The position numbers and the translations under genes are program-made. A model generated the notes under the pieces. It was not told the origin of the DNA, did not search any database, and was given only the letters and a program-made list of their open reading frames with translations. From Heterobilharzia americana (lineage: Eukaryota; Platyhelminthes; Trematoda; Strigeidida; Schistosomatidae): 64,000 bases of DNA. The stretch spans positions 136,418,786 to 136,482,785 of the forward strand of contig OX104127.1 of assembly GCA_944470555.2 (NCBI GenBank), written 5' to 3'. Positions 15,101-27,800 of this stretch are shown here, piece after piece (the stretch's first letter is position 1; each line of letters opens with the position of its first letter).

Positions 15101-15728
15101 TCAGAACTCTTAGTGACATGGCTAAAAATTGGTCACAATGACGCAGATATATTCAGTCCTCGACACCTAAAGCTTAAATATTTGAACTAAACATTATTGC
15201 AGATTTTTTATTCTCTCACAAAATTGTGTCTACTTTAGTATCACTTTCTATCCACCTTTTCTTTGTATACTACTAAGAAATGTGACATCTTGCGTACAAG
15301 GTTCCACATTGATTTTGTCTGTCTGTCTTTGTTATTGAATATGATCTGATTTTTTAAATAAGCATTGCTACCATGAATCTATTGTGCATAATTGTAGACC
15401 ATTTCTATAATAAATAAAAAAAAAGGAAAGCGGTAATTATCCACACACTTAAGTACACTGCCTCAGTTTTATCAGCATTGTATTACCTCAGTGTGTTGCT
15501 TTTGTTTCAGTTGAAGCGAACATATGATGGCTTTCAGCATTCTTGGAATAGTTACATTACATTTTATACGAAAGTAGATACATATGATGCGCTGAGAACA
15601 ATATGAAATCACATGTACTTTGCACTTTAGTGTATTTGTTTATGTCGTATCATATACTAAATTTGTAGTTAGAAACTTGGTGTAGCATTTAAATTCGACT
15701 TTCCATTTTAGAACAAGACATATTAGTG

Positions 15729-15805
<77 letters not shown>

Positions 15806-18800
15806 TCAGTCATATAGATTTGTGAATGTACAATATAGGTGTAAAACTTGGGCACTGTGATAAAATGTAATTCCATATTAGATTTGTTTATTTGATATAT
15901 AGCTCACAGTGATACAGTATTATTGACTTGATTACGTTTCGAGCATAAATTATTACTCATAATCATATCAGTGTGAATGTACATTTGGTCTTTAATAGCA
16001 TACATTATAGACAGATTGATGGGATAGCTATTGGTTCACCATTTGGCCGTGTTTTAGCCGATATATTTCTTGTCAAACTGGAGAACGGAGCATTAAAAGA
16101 TGTCATTAATGAAGTGAATATGTATTACCCTTATATTGACGACTCATTCACTATCCTAAATCAGAAAGTGGATAGAAAGATTACACAAGATACAACCTTC
16201 ATTCACTTTTACTTGTGAAGAAGAAAATGTAGGTAAACTACACATTTTAGATGTCTTGCTAAGCAGAAGAGACTATGGTTCACTCAGTAGATGTGTTTAC
16301 ACGAACACCTTATCTGTAGGTCAATACACACATTTTCTCAGCCACACACCTTTCCGAGAAGGATATGTTCGGGTGATTTAATACCCAAGGAGTTAAAATT
16401 TATTCGTAACTCACTGGTCGAAATGGGCTATCCTAACACATGAACACATCTAGGGGAAATAAACCTGGGATTATCACCATACAAAAGAAACCGTTGTTCA
16501 TAAAATTACAATTTAATGGAGATGTAATCAGAAAAGTTTTGTATTAGAAGTTTTCTAGAAGTATTAAGAGGGCTTTCTATGCTGCGCACCTGCGTCTATC
16601 ATTTTCCAGGGGACCAATTTTTATTGCTCAAATCAAAGATAAGTTATCTAGTTTTCCCATTTCTACGTGTAGATACAAGTTTTGCTGCTCCTGTATTATT
16701 ATTATTAGTAGTAGTAGTATTGTTACTATTATTATTTGTCCCTTGGTTTCCTAGTGGGACGTAGGGCTTCAGTAGCACGTCGACATTTCACTCTCTTCTC
16801 TTCAGTCTTCTTAACCTGGCTCCACGACTGCTCGTAAGCTTTCGTTTCTCCCTCACCCCATCTCCTCCATGTCGTCACCCTCGTGCGCCCAACTCATCGT
16901 TTCCCCTTTGGGTTCCACTCGAGGGCCTGGCGCGTGATGTCCTGGAATGGTCTTCTCAGTGAATGTCCATTCCAATCTATCTCCACTTTCTTCTGCATAT
17001 TTGTTGGGCGATGGGTTATTGGTTGGTTTGTTTCCAGAATTCTTTGTGGAGAAAGGTATATAGGGCGTACTGCTAGACAACTTAACAAACGTGTTGCTGA
17101 GCATCTACAATCATGGTTGGGAAGGGGGCAGGATAAAATCCATCCGATGTTCGCTTTTATCTCATCTCGTTGATAGTGATAACTTGGTAGATAATAACAA
17201 TGCCTTCACGATTGTTCACTGCGTGCATACCACCTCATCTTTCGAAAGGTATTCGAACTCGTCTTTTACACATAGTAGAAGCTGTGGGAATTCGAGCTAA
17301 TAATCCTAGTCTTTGTATCCATATGAAGTTTTTACATCCCTTATCCCTCCCTTGGCCAGAGAATACTTAATGAACAACTTTATGTATTATAAGTATATTT
17401 TAATGAAAAGTTTACAGTTTTTATTTTCCATTAAAAAATTACACTACGCCATTCCACACTGCACAAACTTTTCATTCATATATTTAAGCAACTTTATCAT
17501 TGAAATCTTCCTATCTCTTTCTTATTCTGCACCCTTTTCGTATACTTACTATATATATTTTAACTTTGTTCATCTACTTACTTCGTCTTTCGATACCACG
17601 TGACGTCAGTTTTTTCGAACTTTTGACCCATTTTAATTATCAGAGCGTTTACATTTTCACGCTGTTTTCTTCATTCTTATTATCATTATCGTATATATTA
17701 CAACTGCTTTAGTCAACGCTGCCAGCCTTAACATTTCTATTACGTATGTGATTATCACCATCGTTATTTTAAAATGCTTATCACACCAACCGACAAATCT
17801 GCACGACTGATTTGATTATGATAATTTGCTTGCTTGTGGCTAGCAGAAGAACCCAGGACGCACGTTTCGTCCTATTTGGAACTCGTCAGCTGGATGTAAC
17901 TGCACCCGAGTGAAATAATGTTCCCACTGAGACTCGTACCCACCGCTTGAAAAAACATCAAGGCATTATCCACTATGCCACGGAGGCACAATAGCCACTT
18001 CTTGTACAACAGGTATTAGTTATTACTGCTTATTGGTATACTTGTAATTCTCCGTTGTTTTATTGGGTCGAATTGTTCGACCTCCATAGGCATATGGGCT
18101 CCTATGAGAATGCCTCGATATTACCTGAATGTTAATTATGATAATTTGTTTAGTTGTGGCCAGTGAAAGAATTCAGGACGCGCGTTTCGTCCTATCTGGG
18201 ACTCGTCACTTACAGACTTTTCGTTTTTATAGCCATCCATAATTATCAGTATCCAAATCTCATAACAGCTAAATTCAGCTATTCATGACTAATTTGTGTC
18301 ATATATTTTTAGATGGCATTTTTTTGTGACTAACTGGCTTAGACTGTAAGTTGCGGGTTTGAAACCGGCTTCATATACTAAGTTTTAGGTAGTCGGGTAG
18401 CAGTATAATTAATCCTGACATGACGCATGTGACACACTGAATTGTGTACATACCTGTGTGTGGTTGATGAACTGCTTTGTTGTATTTCCTATCAATTAGA
18501 TTAGTAACGTAGGCGCTTATACCGATTGTCTAAAAGTACGTCTGCCTAATTCTTGTCGATAGCGTTTTCCAATGTATTGATGTCTTCACACTCTTACTGA
18601 GTGAACTTATGACGATATTTGTCTAAATATTTCTAAATATTCGGATAACATCCTTTCTTTGAAAGTTAACTGAAGTATGCAGGAAAATATCCATCTAATT
18701 ATGCAAAATAGAATTTTTATTTAGAAATGGAATATGAATTCGTTTTATACACTAAAATGATGGCTAAATAACCATTGAAAAACAGGGAAATACTGAGTAG

Positions 18801-21800
18801 CTCATACTCCTAGACTTGATCCGTGTAACCTGATTGATAGCTGCTACTTTGACTTGATGGTCGGATTCACATATCACAGTGACCCAACGAGCTGTGTTGT
18901 TGGGAACACTTGTTCCTTAAGGTCATGCCATTCCAGAAAGCCTGTTGGATAGTGGTACGACAGAAAGCAGTTACCCTTATAGTGTAATTAGCTACTTTAT
19001 TTTGGGGGTCCGAAAGCTAGGTCGTACTGTTGGCTGGATAGGTGTATGATACAGTACTAGTGTTCCACGTGGACGAATAGCAATCCATGTCGACATCTTT
19101 CCAGTGGATCTCAGCAGCTTCTGAAATAACAGGTGCACGTGAACGCAATCTCTCAGGCTCCGATCTCAATAGAAAGTGGAACTCAGTCAAATATAGACTT
19201 ACAAAGAGTCTATGCAATGATCATCAGAATTGATGGACAGTGGAGGGTGAAGAGACGGAGAAGGTAACGACTGTAAGTAACAGTCGAAAGTTATTTTGTC
19301 TAATCAAGTAAACTGGGACAAAAAGATCAATGGGTAACGAAACTACAGTGGAGAAGGAGGGGTCTGCTATTCACTCGTAAAGGAGACTGCTAGCGCGATG
19401 GGTAAAAACACTGGTCTCAAGTAATTTCTCGATTGCCTGCTGTTCAGTCGGATCATGGATAGAATACTGAGACAAGTCCCCCAACTCTTTCATAAGTTGA
19501 GATAGCGGTAAAAAACAGGAAACGAAAAAAAGTGCCAGGCTCAAGCGGACTAGTACCAGAGGTATTCAAGTTCAGTAATTAAGGATTATTAGTTAGATTA
19601 ACTGCAGTGTTATCTATCATACAGGAATGAGATGTGATCTCTGACTGGTCTCATCCACTGATTGTCCCAACCTTTTAAATTGGTGGGAGGTCTCTTTCTC
19701 AATCCAAGAGGAATCAATCTGCTGGAAATAGTGTCTGACATTCCAGGTACCATAATTATAAGACGCCTGAGTGAACCTGAGGAACGGCAAACTCGAGAAA
19801 AACAAGCAGGTTTCAGATCTGTTTATGAGTGCATCGACTAGATACTCACCTGCCGTCAGGTTCTAAATCACAGGCAAAATTACTGACGCCCAACACTATC
19901 TCTATTTCTTGACCTAAAGGTGGCATTTAACTGTATGTTTCGGGAAGTATCTCTTACTGAAAAAGGTGTCGAACGGTTGCACAATGATACATGACCTCAT
20001 GATGATGTTAATTGAATGAGTGATGTAAATCATGTGTATGCTTACTACTGAGGATGACGAAACAGGTACCAGGTGCTTTCTGTTTTTCAATGTCTCTCTA
20101 GCTGATTTCAATCCCTAAGAAAAGGCACTTTGAAATTAGTCGCCTCACAAACCAGTCAACTGAGTAAGATTGATATTATTCGACTACAAGTAATGAAATA
20201 TCACGTTTTCCAATAACAGGTATTTACATTGTTTCTGTGGAGATGTGCTCAAATTCTTCATCATCTATGCCCCAAAGATAATAAGTTTTTAGTTTCATGT
20301 TTGGATGTAGTCTTGTCATGAACGTAATTGATAGAGTGTTATGATGTTTGTATGACTCCCAATGTCTTTATGTTCCATTAAAACTTTTCTATATATAATC
20401 TTGGGTATATGGCTCATTGGCTTCAATATTCATCTTTTAATAAAATGGCTTTCGATTTCAAATTCTGCTCTATCAGCTTCGACTTGGGCAACTAGGTATT
20501 ATCAAAAGCCTTGACACAATTAATCTGGCATTGAGTTACATTTTCTTTTATCAAATGATGAAGAACCACTATATGATGAATAATAAGTATTGTGGTAAGC
20601 TGCTTTTCACAATATTTATAAGAGTATATAAAGGACTGTTTTTTATTCACAAGGAACATTCAATAATAAAAGTTTATTAATACGAATCTGACTACAAGAT
20701 GAATGTTTTGTACTGATCATTTTTGCTTATTTTTATCAGGTTCTGTTGTGAAACCTTGTCCTAATTGTAAAACTCTCATACAAAAGCTGAATGATGGAAG
20801 TTGTAATTCCATGGTATGCTCAATTTGTAATTATGAGTTTTGTTGGTTATGCTTACGAGAAACAACAGCTACGCATTATTTGAAGTATGTAAGCAGAAAT
20901 GTTTGGTCTTATGATATGTATATGCATATAAATCTTTTAATACTTGTTGTCTTGATCAAGATTTTGTTTAGTTTATCTCACACTTTTAGTGTATAATATT
21001 CATCTTTATGAAAATCTTTGTTTTCAATCTATAAAGAATAGTTGAAATTATATGGTGTTTGAAAATTGAATATCTGACCCAAAAAAATCATAGTTCCACT
21101 CTGATACGCTATGTTAGCTGAAGTCGGCATTTGGTTGGGAAAAAGTTTAGACGTTTCAGACTGAAACGCTACTCCATAGATTCACTAATTGTTGATGTTA
21201 GTTATTGAATCAGATTTTGAGTTTTAGTTCGGAGTTCACATGACAACTAAAATTGATAAGTTGAAGACTCTTGATGAGACACGGATAAGAGGCGATCGTA
21301 GTGGCCCACATACCTTATCTTTGTCTTAGCTGTTGTATCAAATTTTGTTATTTATTCCGTATTTTGATATACTTGTGTGAGATGCAGAAACTTGAATTTT
21401 TTGTTGCGTTGCAACGTGTCATAATATACATACGGTTGTGAAACTTGACTGTTGGAGAAAAAAAAGGTTTGAAGAAGTTACAGGTTTTTGACCACATATA
21501 GCTTCAAAACATCGCTCACGTATGTGGGGATCATCACGTGAGCAGTGCCAAAGTTAGACGAATGATAAGTAGGCAAAGCGGACAAGTTAGTCGATGAGAT
21601 TTTGAACCTTCACCGACTGAGATGACTAGAGAAATGTATTGCGTATGCCATGCTACCACCTACCTCCACATGGAATGTTAGCTGAGATAGGACTTGGTTA
21701 GAAGGCTCAGAATAGCCAAACCGAGACACGGCACCAGTTCACAAAGTCTTCGACTGTTGGTCTGAACCGCGTAGGGAGATGTAGACACTGTCTGGTTAGT

Positions 21801-24800
21801 ATCCTTGAGATAACTGGAATCAGAGGCTGTAGACCCTTGGCAACTCCACCGAAAATTGACCAGAATGGCTCACTTAAAAATGCTCTCCTTAATCTATTAT
21901 TCAGGTAGCTACACTTTTGAAAAAGATTGTTCCATTAAATGTTTATCATATGTGATCAAAATTTTGACTTGGACAACTTCCTTAGAACTTTCAGGGCTGC
22001 TAACTCATGTATAACATTCCGTCTGGGGTGTGGAAGAAAATGAGTGTTCCCATTTTTGGATGCGCTACTAACAAAAAGATTGGATAATTCTAGCCGGAGA
22101 CCAGCGTACAGAAAACCTACGTGGACTTGACAAGTCATCAACTTCCAATGGTACGTCCATCTCAGTGACGAAAGAAACCTTTTGCTTTTGATATTCATCC
22201 CGGACTAACATCAGTTGGAGAATGATTGCAAACCTGAAAGCATCGGATGGCTTTTTGTTTTAGTATGGGGCTCCTTAGTAGTGTGCACCCATGACGTCGC
22301 CAGAGGTCGAACCCGAGATCTTCAAATTTCTCGACCAGCATGTTACGATTGAGCTACTGGGTTGGAAATCACTATTCCACAGTTCCTACCTCTATCGGTT
22401 CACGACATAGCGTGGCACCCATCCAATGCACTCTTCACGTCCGACTTGGTTATCCGCAATAGTCACTACTTCTCATTAGATTTTCGTGAATCTCATCTCA
22501 AGGTAATTCATTAATGGACATTTTTGTTATATTCAAGAATTCGAAAGATACACCAGAGAGTAAGTCAAAATTTCTACGTTACATTCTACCAGAAGGCGAA
22601 TGTTCATATGGATTGATTGACTCTAACATGAAAGGAAAACTGTAAATACAAAAGTTATCGTCTGTTTCAATGAAAATTCTTTGTATGAACCTGGATTTAA
22701 AAGACGAAATTGCAGCCAAAATCCTCAAAAATCGCTTCTGAATTGCTTTGAGAAAGACATTTCACACAACTAGTTTGGGAATCACTTTCTTCAGTAGACA
22801 AATTGATCCATCGAAGCGTTAAGGAATGAATACCGCTTTTGGTCGCCTAAGTTTTCATCTATCCGTTTTGCTTTTTCTTGTGGAGAAACGAACATGGCGT
22901 CAATTCTGAACACCTTTTTTCGAATTTTTGTGGCTACGTTAACCAAAGGAGGAAGAAAGAGTATCGGCATTTTCATTCTTGAACACCCAGTCATCTCCAG
23001 GCATCTGACTCCTCCCAATAGCTCTTTCAAAATAATTTGCATATTGCTCCCTTACAATTCAAAAAAACCTCAACTACGTCACATGTTGATAGCTTAATCA
23101 TTGGCAATTCACAACCTTAAACCTGATCTTTGTGTTTAAGGACAATATATGCATTTGTTAGCGTTACCATGACCAGAGTAATGGCTTCCTTCCATCGTTA
23201 GCAGCAACATTTCTTTCTACTGGTCAACATTGTGGTAATCTGGTATATATATATATATATATATTCCACCTTGATGATGAACATATGTAGAATACGGCGG
23301 CTTATGCTTGTTTCTATAGCTCTGACATTTTCCGAGCCCTTCTAGAACGGTGTTTTTTTTATTGATATTTATATGTATCTCTTTTTGGAACTTCGGAATA
23401 CGTTGATTTGCCGTTAAGGGTTTCAGGAATCTTTAGCTTCTCTGAAGGAACTGAACAATCGTATTGGACACCATAACATGACCCTATTGAATAATAATAG
23501 ATTTGATTGTTTCCAATATTTATAAATACGATTGTACAGCTTTAGTGAACGCGAAATCGTTGAAAAGACATTTTTCTTCGCTGTTATGTCTTTCTATGAG
23601 TAAGCGGATTTCAAAAAATTTTCCTTCACGCATTAACATTAGTCAGGAAACACAAGAGCATTAAACAAATAATCTATCCTAGTTTTGTTCTCCTTATCGG
23701 CGTGCGCTCACGACCCTTAACGAATCTAATCTTAGGATTATCAAGTCTCATAGAAGGTTCGTTATGACTGCCATTAAATCGAAATTCAGTGATCTGGGTT
23801 TTCCAACTTCTGTCAATTTGTGATATAGCGAGACCACCACCCAATGGCGTCAGCGAATGCTTCTTCTCACTTCCAATGAGACTGACCACATGCATCAAGA
23901 CGTTTCAGTCAAACTTGTGTAAACTGACGCCGACAGTCAAAATCAACGTAAGGTCTCTTACACAAGTGCATTGGTTCAAGTTGCCACACTTCATAGTAGT
24001 ATGCACAAACTGCAGCGCAGCATACTCTTCAATTGATGAATATTTGAACAATGGAAGAACAAAGACATTTACAAAATAAAATGAGCTCGTTTTATTTCAC
24101 GGCTTTTCATCAGCTGTAAACAGCCTACAATTGAAATGAAGAGTTAGTAGTAATAGTACCATAACATACATTAAATGTGTAGAAACAAATGAAGATTTGA
24201 AACCCAGGATTAACAGTAAAGTAGTGAGTCAAGGAAACGCAGGATTAATAATCACAAGTCTTAGTCAAAATCAGTGGCAAATTATATCTAATGAGATGAA
24301 ACATTCTGGAGCTGTGAAAGGGGGGAGGGCAAGAAACGAACGGGAGTGTAAGAGAAGGGGCTAGTAGGTTTCGTAATAACGTGGAAAAACTGGAAAATCA
24401 TCAAGCGACTGACAGTCCGTAAATAACTCATGAAGAGATGATATCTCGCTGGTTGATGGCGTAGATATCGCGAGCTGGCAAATGCTAGACGGGCGTTCTG
24501 TATCCGAGCCGAGATCGCGTCAGCAACCAGCCCTTTCGAGCTGATGCGGCTCCCCAAGTCAGTGAAATGGTCGACCCATTCTACCACTTCACTCTTTATC
24601 TTTAAACTAGGAGTAGCTACAAACCAACCCTGAAGAATAATTTTATATTTGGTAGGTGTGAAACTAATCCCAAATATACTAGGATTTCTGCTCAAAGAGT
24701 TCAGAAAACCCTACATTTTGTCCGTATCTTCAAGCAGCAGGACACCATCGTCTCCGTACTCCAAGTCAACCAGATGACCTCCAGGGAGTAGGTTAGCCCC

Positions 24801-27800
24801 TGCGAAGTCAGACGTACCTAAGGTTGTGTCCATTAGTACACCTATAACGAAATTGAACAGGAACAGTGACAGTAGGCATCTCTCCCGGACAATACTAGTT
24901 GTCATCAGTTCTGATGACAACCCACCGTTAAGTCTTTACTCATCTACATGAGTTTGAATAGAAAGCCTTAATAGGCGTTATATACTTGCTCGGTACTGCC
25001 TTCACAGTCAGACACTGCCACAACAGCTCATGGTCCACGGAGTTAAATACGGCCTTGAATTAGAGAAATATGGCAAGTGTCGGCCATGAAGCGGTAAGTA
25101 TGATTGTGTTGCAGGACCTGTCGGAGGGTGAAAATTTAATCGACGCACCCTTGTCCAGGTCTGAAACCTGCCTGGTTTTCTCGAGTTCGCTCTTTTTGAG
25201 CTCCACTTCGGCGTCGGATAACCACGAATGCAAGAATCTCGGACACGATATTAGCCAGACTGGTCCTCCTATGGTTATCACAAGAAGACTTCCCTCCTTT
25301 CTTATGGACTGGAGTGATGAGTGAAATAAACCAGCTTGGCGGCTTTGGTTAACTTGGAGCGAAATTAACGTCTCAGAAGACGAACGAAACATACACTGAT
25401 TACGTAGCTACAGTTCATTCAGGTTAGAGTTACTGATCATCGAATTACCTCTCGATGTATCTGTGTGATAGGACTTATCTCTAAACTCAATTAAATCAGC
25501 TTTTGATTTTCACACACTTATTTTGTGACCCAATTACACTTATAATTCTATGATAAATTCCGTTACAAAATACTGATTTTTCCATACGACTTACTACTAT
25601 TAATGGTTATCATAAGTTTTGCATGCGTCAGTAATAATTGTTGTGATGAAAGCTTCGTTTTGTATACTTCATAGTGTATGGAAATTTTCTCATAAGATAA
25701 AAAACTGCACCAGTTTAGTGTCATTTTATAAATCCTGTCGTAAGTCGTAGTTATCTACAGAACTATATTATACTATCTGTTTTTTGCTCACTGTCAGTTT
25801 TTCCGGATGTACTGTATTGGGTCGCAGTCGATGGTCTAAACTCCGTCGTGTTGTAGCGGTTTGTGGCATAATGCTAGGTACACCGATTCTACTTCCACTC
25901 ACAATAATCCTCGCACTTCCAGCCATATCATTTGGGTTCACTGTTTCAATAGCTAAACAGGTAAATTTTAATTTTTCTTCCTTTAAATACAGCTTATCCA
26001 CAATTAAGTGATCAATCCTTTAGTGTATTCTAAAATAGACAATTTACGCAGTAGTTCACTCTTTTTGATGTGACTTATTTATAAATAACCATCTATTCTC
26101 CTGGCACATCATACATTTCATTATAAAGTCAAATGGAAAAGTTGCAAGTCTTGTGAAGTTATGGTTCATCAGTCTACACCATCGACTTCCAACTAGCCAG
26201 TCACGGATTAAAAACCCACTCCACCTACCAAGATTCGACAGTCAGACAGTACCATCGAACCTCATAAAGCAGGTGTATCTCACTGCCTATAGTAATACTT
26301 TTTGTATTCAACTGGTTAATAATAGTTTACAGGTAATATTGAAGCATCCAGATTCCCAGTTTGTTTTGTGTGTCTCCCTTCATGTATGCTTGCCGAGACA
26401 AGTGTATCCAAGGGTTTCATGCCGACTGCATCCAACCAACCAACTAGCTTGGTGACCATATTGAGAATTGACCGATAGAATTGTGTCAGCAATCAGAACC
26501 AAGCAACATGGAATTGGTTGTTCCCTAGTGACCTATTAATTAATTAAAGTTTCTCAGAATTTGAACAACCTTGCATACGTGTACACAAGGCTCATTATGG
26601 TTTTATATATTTCGAGGTATCTGGTGAGAAGTAGTTGCTTCGAGTTTCATTGCTAGAGGCGCGTTTCCTGAAGTTTGTATACTCGAGGGTACAATAGTTT
26701 CCTCGGAGTTGCATGTTCACAATATTAGTGAGTTTCGGAAAGTGAATCCTCTACCTTTGTGCTTTTATGCCTCTTAATTCCTAACATTGAATGCTGGAAA
26801 CAATGTTTAAAATTCTGGTCTTTTCGACCAAATGAACTCTCTTATCTGACTTCATTTCCCAATGTGGCATTAAGTGGTAGTGGGTCAAATCTATGTTCTT
26901 GTAGTAGATTCCACTGTGACTAGTAGAAGAGCATCCGTCAAAGGTAGTCACTATGAGGTACTTACTCTAGGTGACTGTTTACAATTGGGTTGTCAGCCTT
27001 CTTTTGTCATGACATCGAGTGTCACTTTATCAGGCGTGTTGTGTAATAGATATTGTCTCGACACTACTGTCACAGATCTTTCATGATGCCAAGATTCCGA
27101 AGTGTAAAAACAAGTACATTCTCATAATACATTTTACTTTCATTCATTTGGATCAGTGACGGTCTATTGCTGAGAACGACTCAGCTAACTTGCTACAAAT
27201 GACTACGTTTTAAGAAGGGATGGATAATATTCATCAAGAGTTCTATTGATGCATTGTCGCTGTTACCCTGTCATATAGCGGTGAATAACGTTTTGGACAC
27301 TGTTCATAATCACACCATATGAAACACGGAACCTGAGACTTGGCACAGTAAATAACTGTTTCAGTATGCGATGTGTCGTATAAAGATGTTAAAATGAAGG
27401 CGACATTGGTTGTAAAAAGTATATCAATCACCAAGTGGACCTAGTGTTACTTAGCTGGTGTAGTTTGTCATGCAGCTTAAACCATTGAAGTTTCTTTGTA
27501 ACATCCGGTTCTTCTGGCCACTTAGTTTAAATCGACGATCAAGAACAATGCGTTTTGTAACATATCTTTCTAGAGCCGTAGTTTATCCGGGTTTCTTTCC
27601 GAGAACCTCACTTTACTTTCTAGGTATCTTTTTATGTTATTGGTCAGCACACCGTCTACCTCACATACTATTTCACCGACACTGCGGTCCTTGCTATCAG
27701 TAGCTTGAACTATCTGGAAGGGTCTCTGACTATTGCCAAACTCAGCTGCCGCTTCCATCTCACTTGCCTCAATCATTACGTGAGTGCTCCATTATTTCCG

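Larger units (their letters stand above)
17815..18222 (-). mobile_element. Tandem SMα-type SINE units, period 320 bp
   Basis: The string attatgataattt recurs at 17815 and 18135, each time followed by a unit end and a hammerhead on the minus strand. The right unit stops after its hammerhead. The left unit contains a decayed tRNA-like block (about 17910-18000) and the family's upstream segment (gatctccgttg-like to cctcgatattacctgaat, 18045-18130). The arrangement is a dimer head to tail, as expected of satellite-like SMα arrays. Confidence 0.75.
6730..20739 (+). other. RNF19-like intron 3 (14 kb) and its repeats
   Basis: This intron lies between donor GTCAGT and acceptor TTATCAG. It contains a gttgccacacctcat-type repeat at 7396, a LINE endonuclease remnant (9540-9880), SMα units (10087-10520), further gttgccacac repeats (10943, 11228), a tRNA-like copy (11580-11690), the left 1-kb inverted element (13359-14423), an RTE 3' fragment (14770-15160), an (AT)n tract, a Penelope-like element (15830-17320), tandem SMα units (17815-18215) and an RTE RT remnant (19530-20160). 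In 7430-9350 and 11700-13350 I find nothing I can name. Confidence 0.65.
20885..25797 (+). other. RNF19-like intron 4 and its repeats
   Basis: This 4.9-kb intron carries an RTE 3' fragment (21400-21870), a tRNA-like SINE on the minus strand (22240-22500), a short (TA)n run near 23243-23264, a gttgccacac-type repeat at 23973, and a degenerate minus-strand RTE (24290-25400). Two minus-strand open stretches, at 21956-22198 and 22791-23042, have no similarity I recognise, and I do not call them genes. Confidence 0.6.

Noticed and set aside
15640..15876. A minus-strand protein with a run of Ile-Tyr
   Set aside because: It is the translation of an (AT)n microsatellite.
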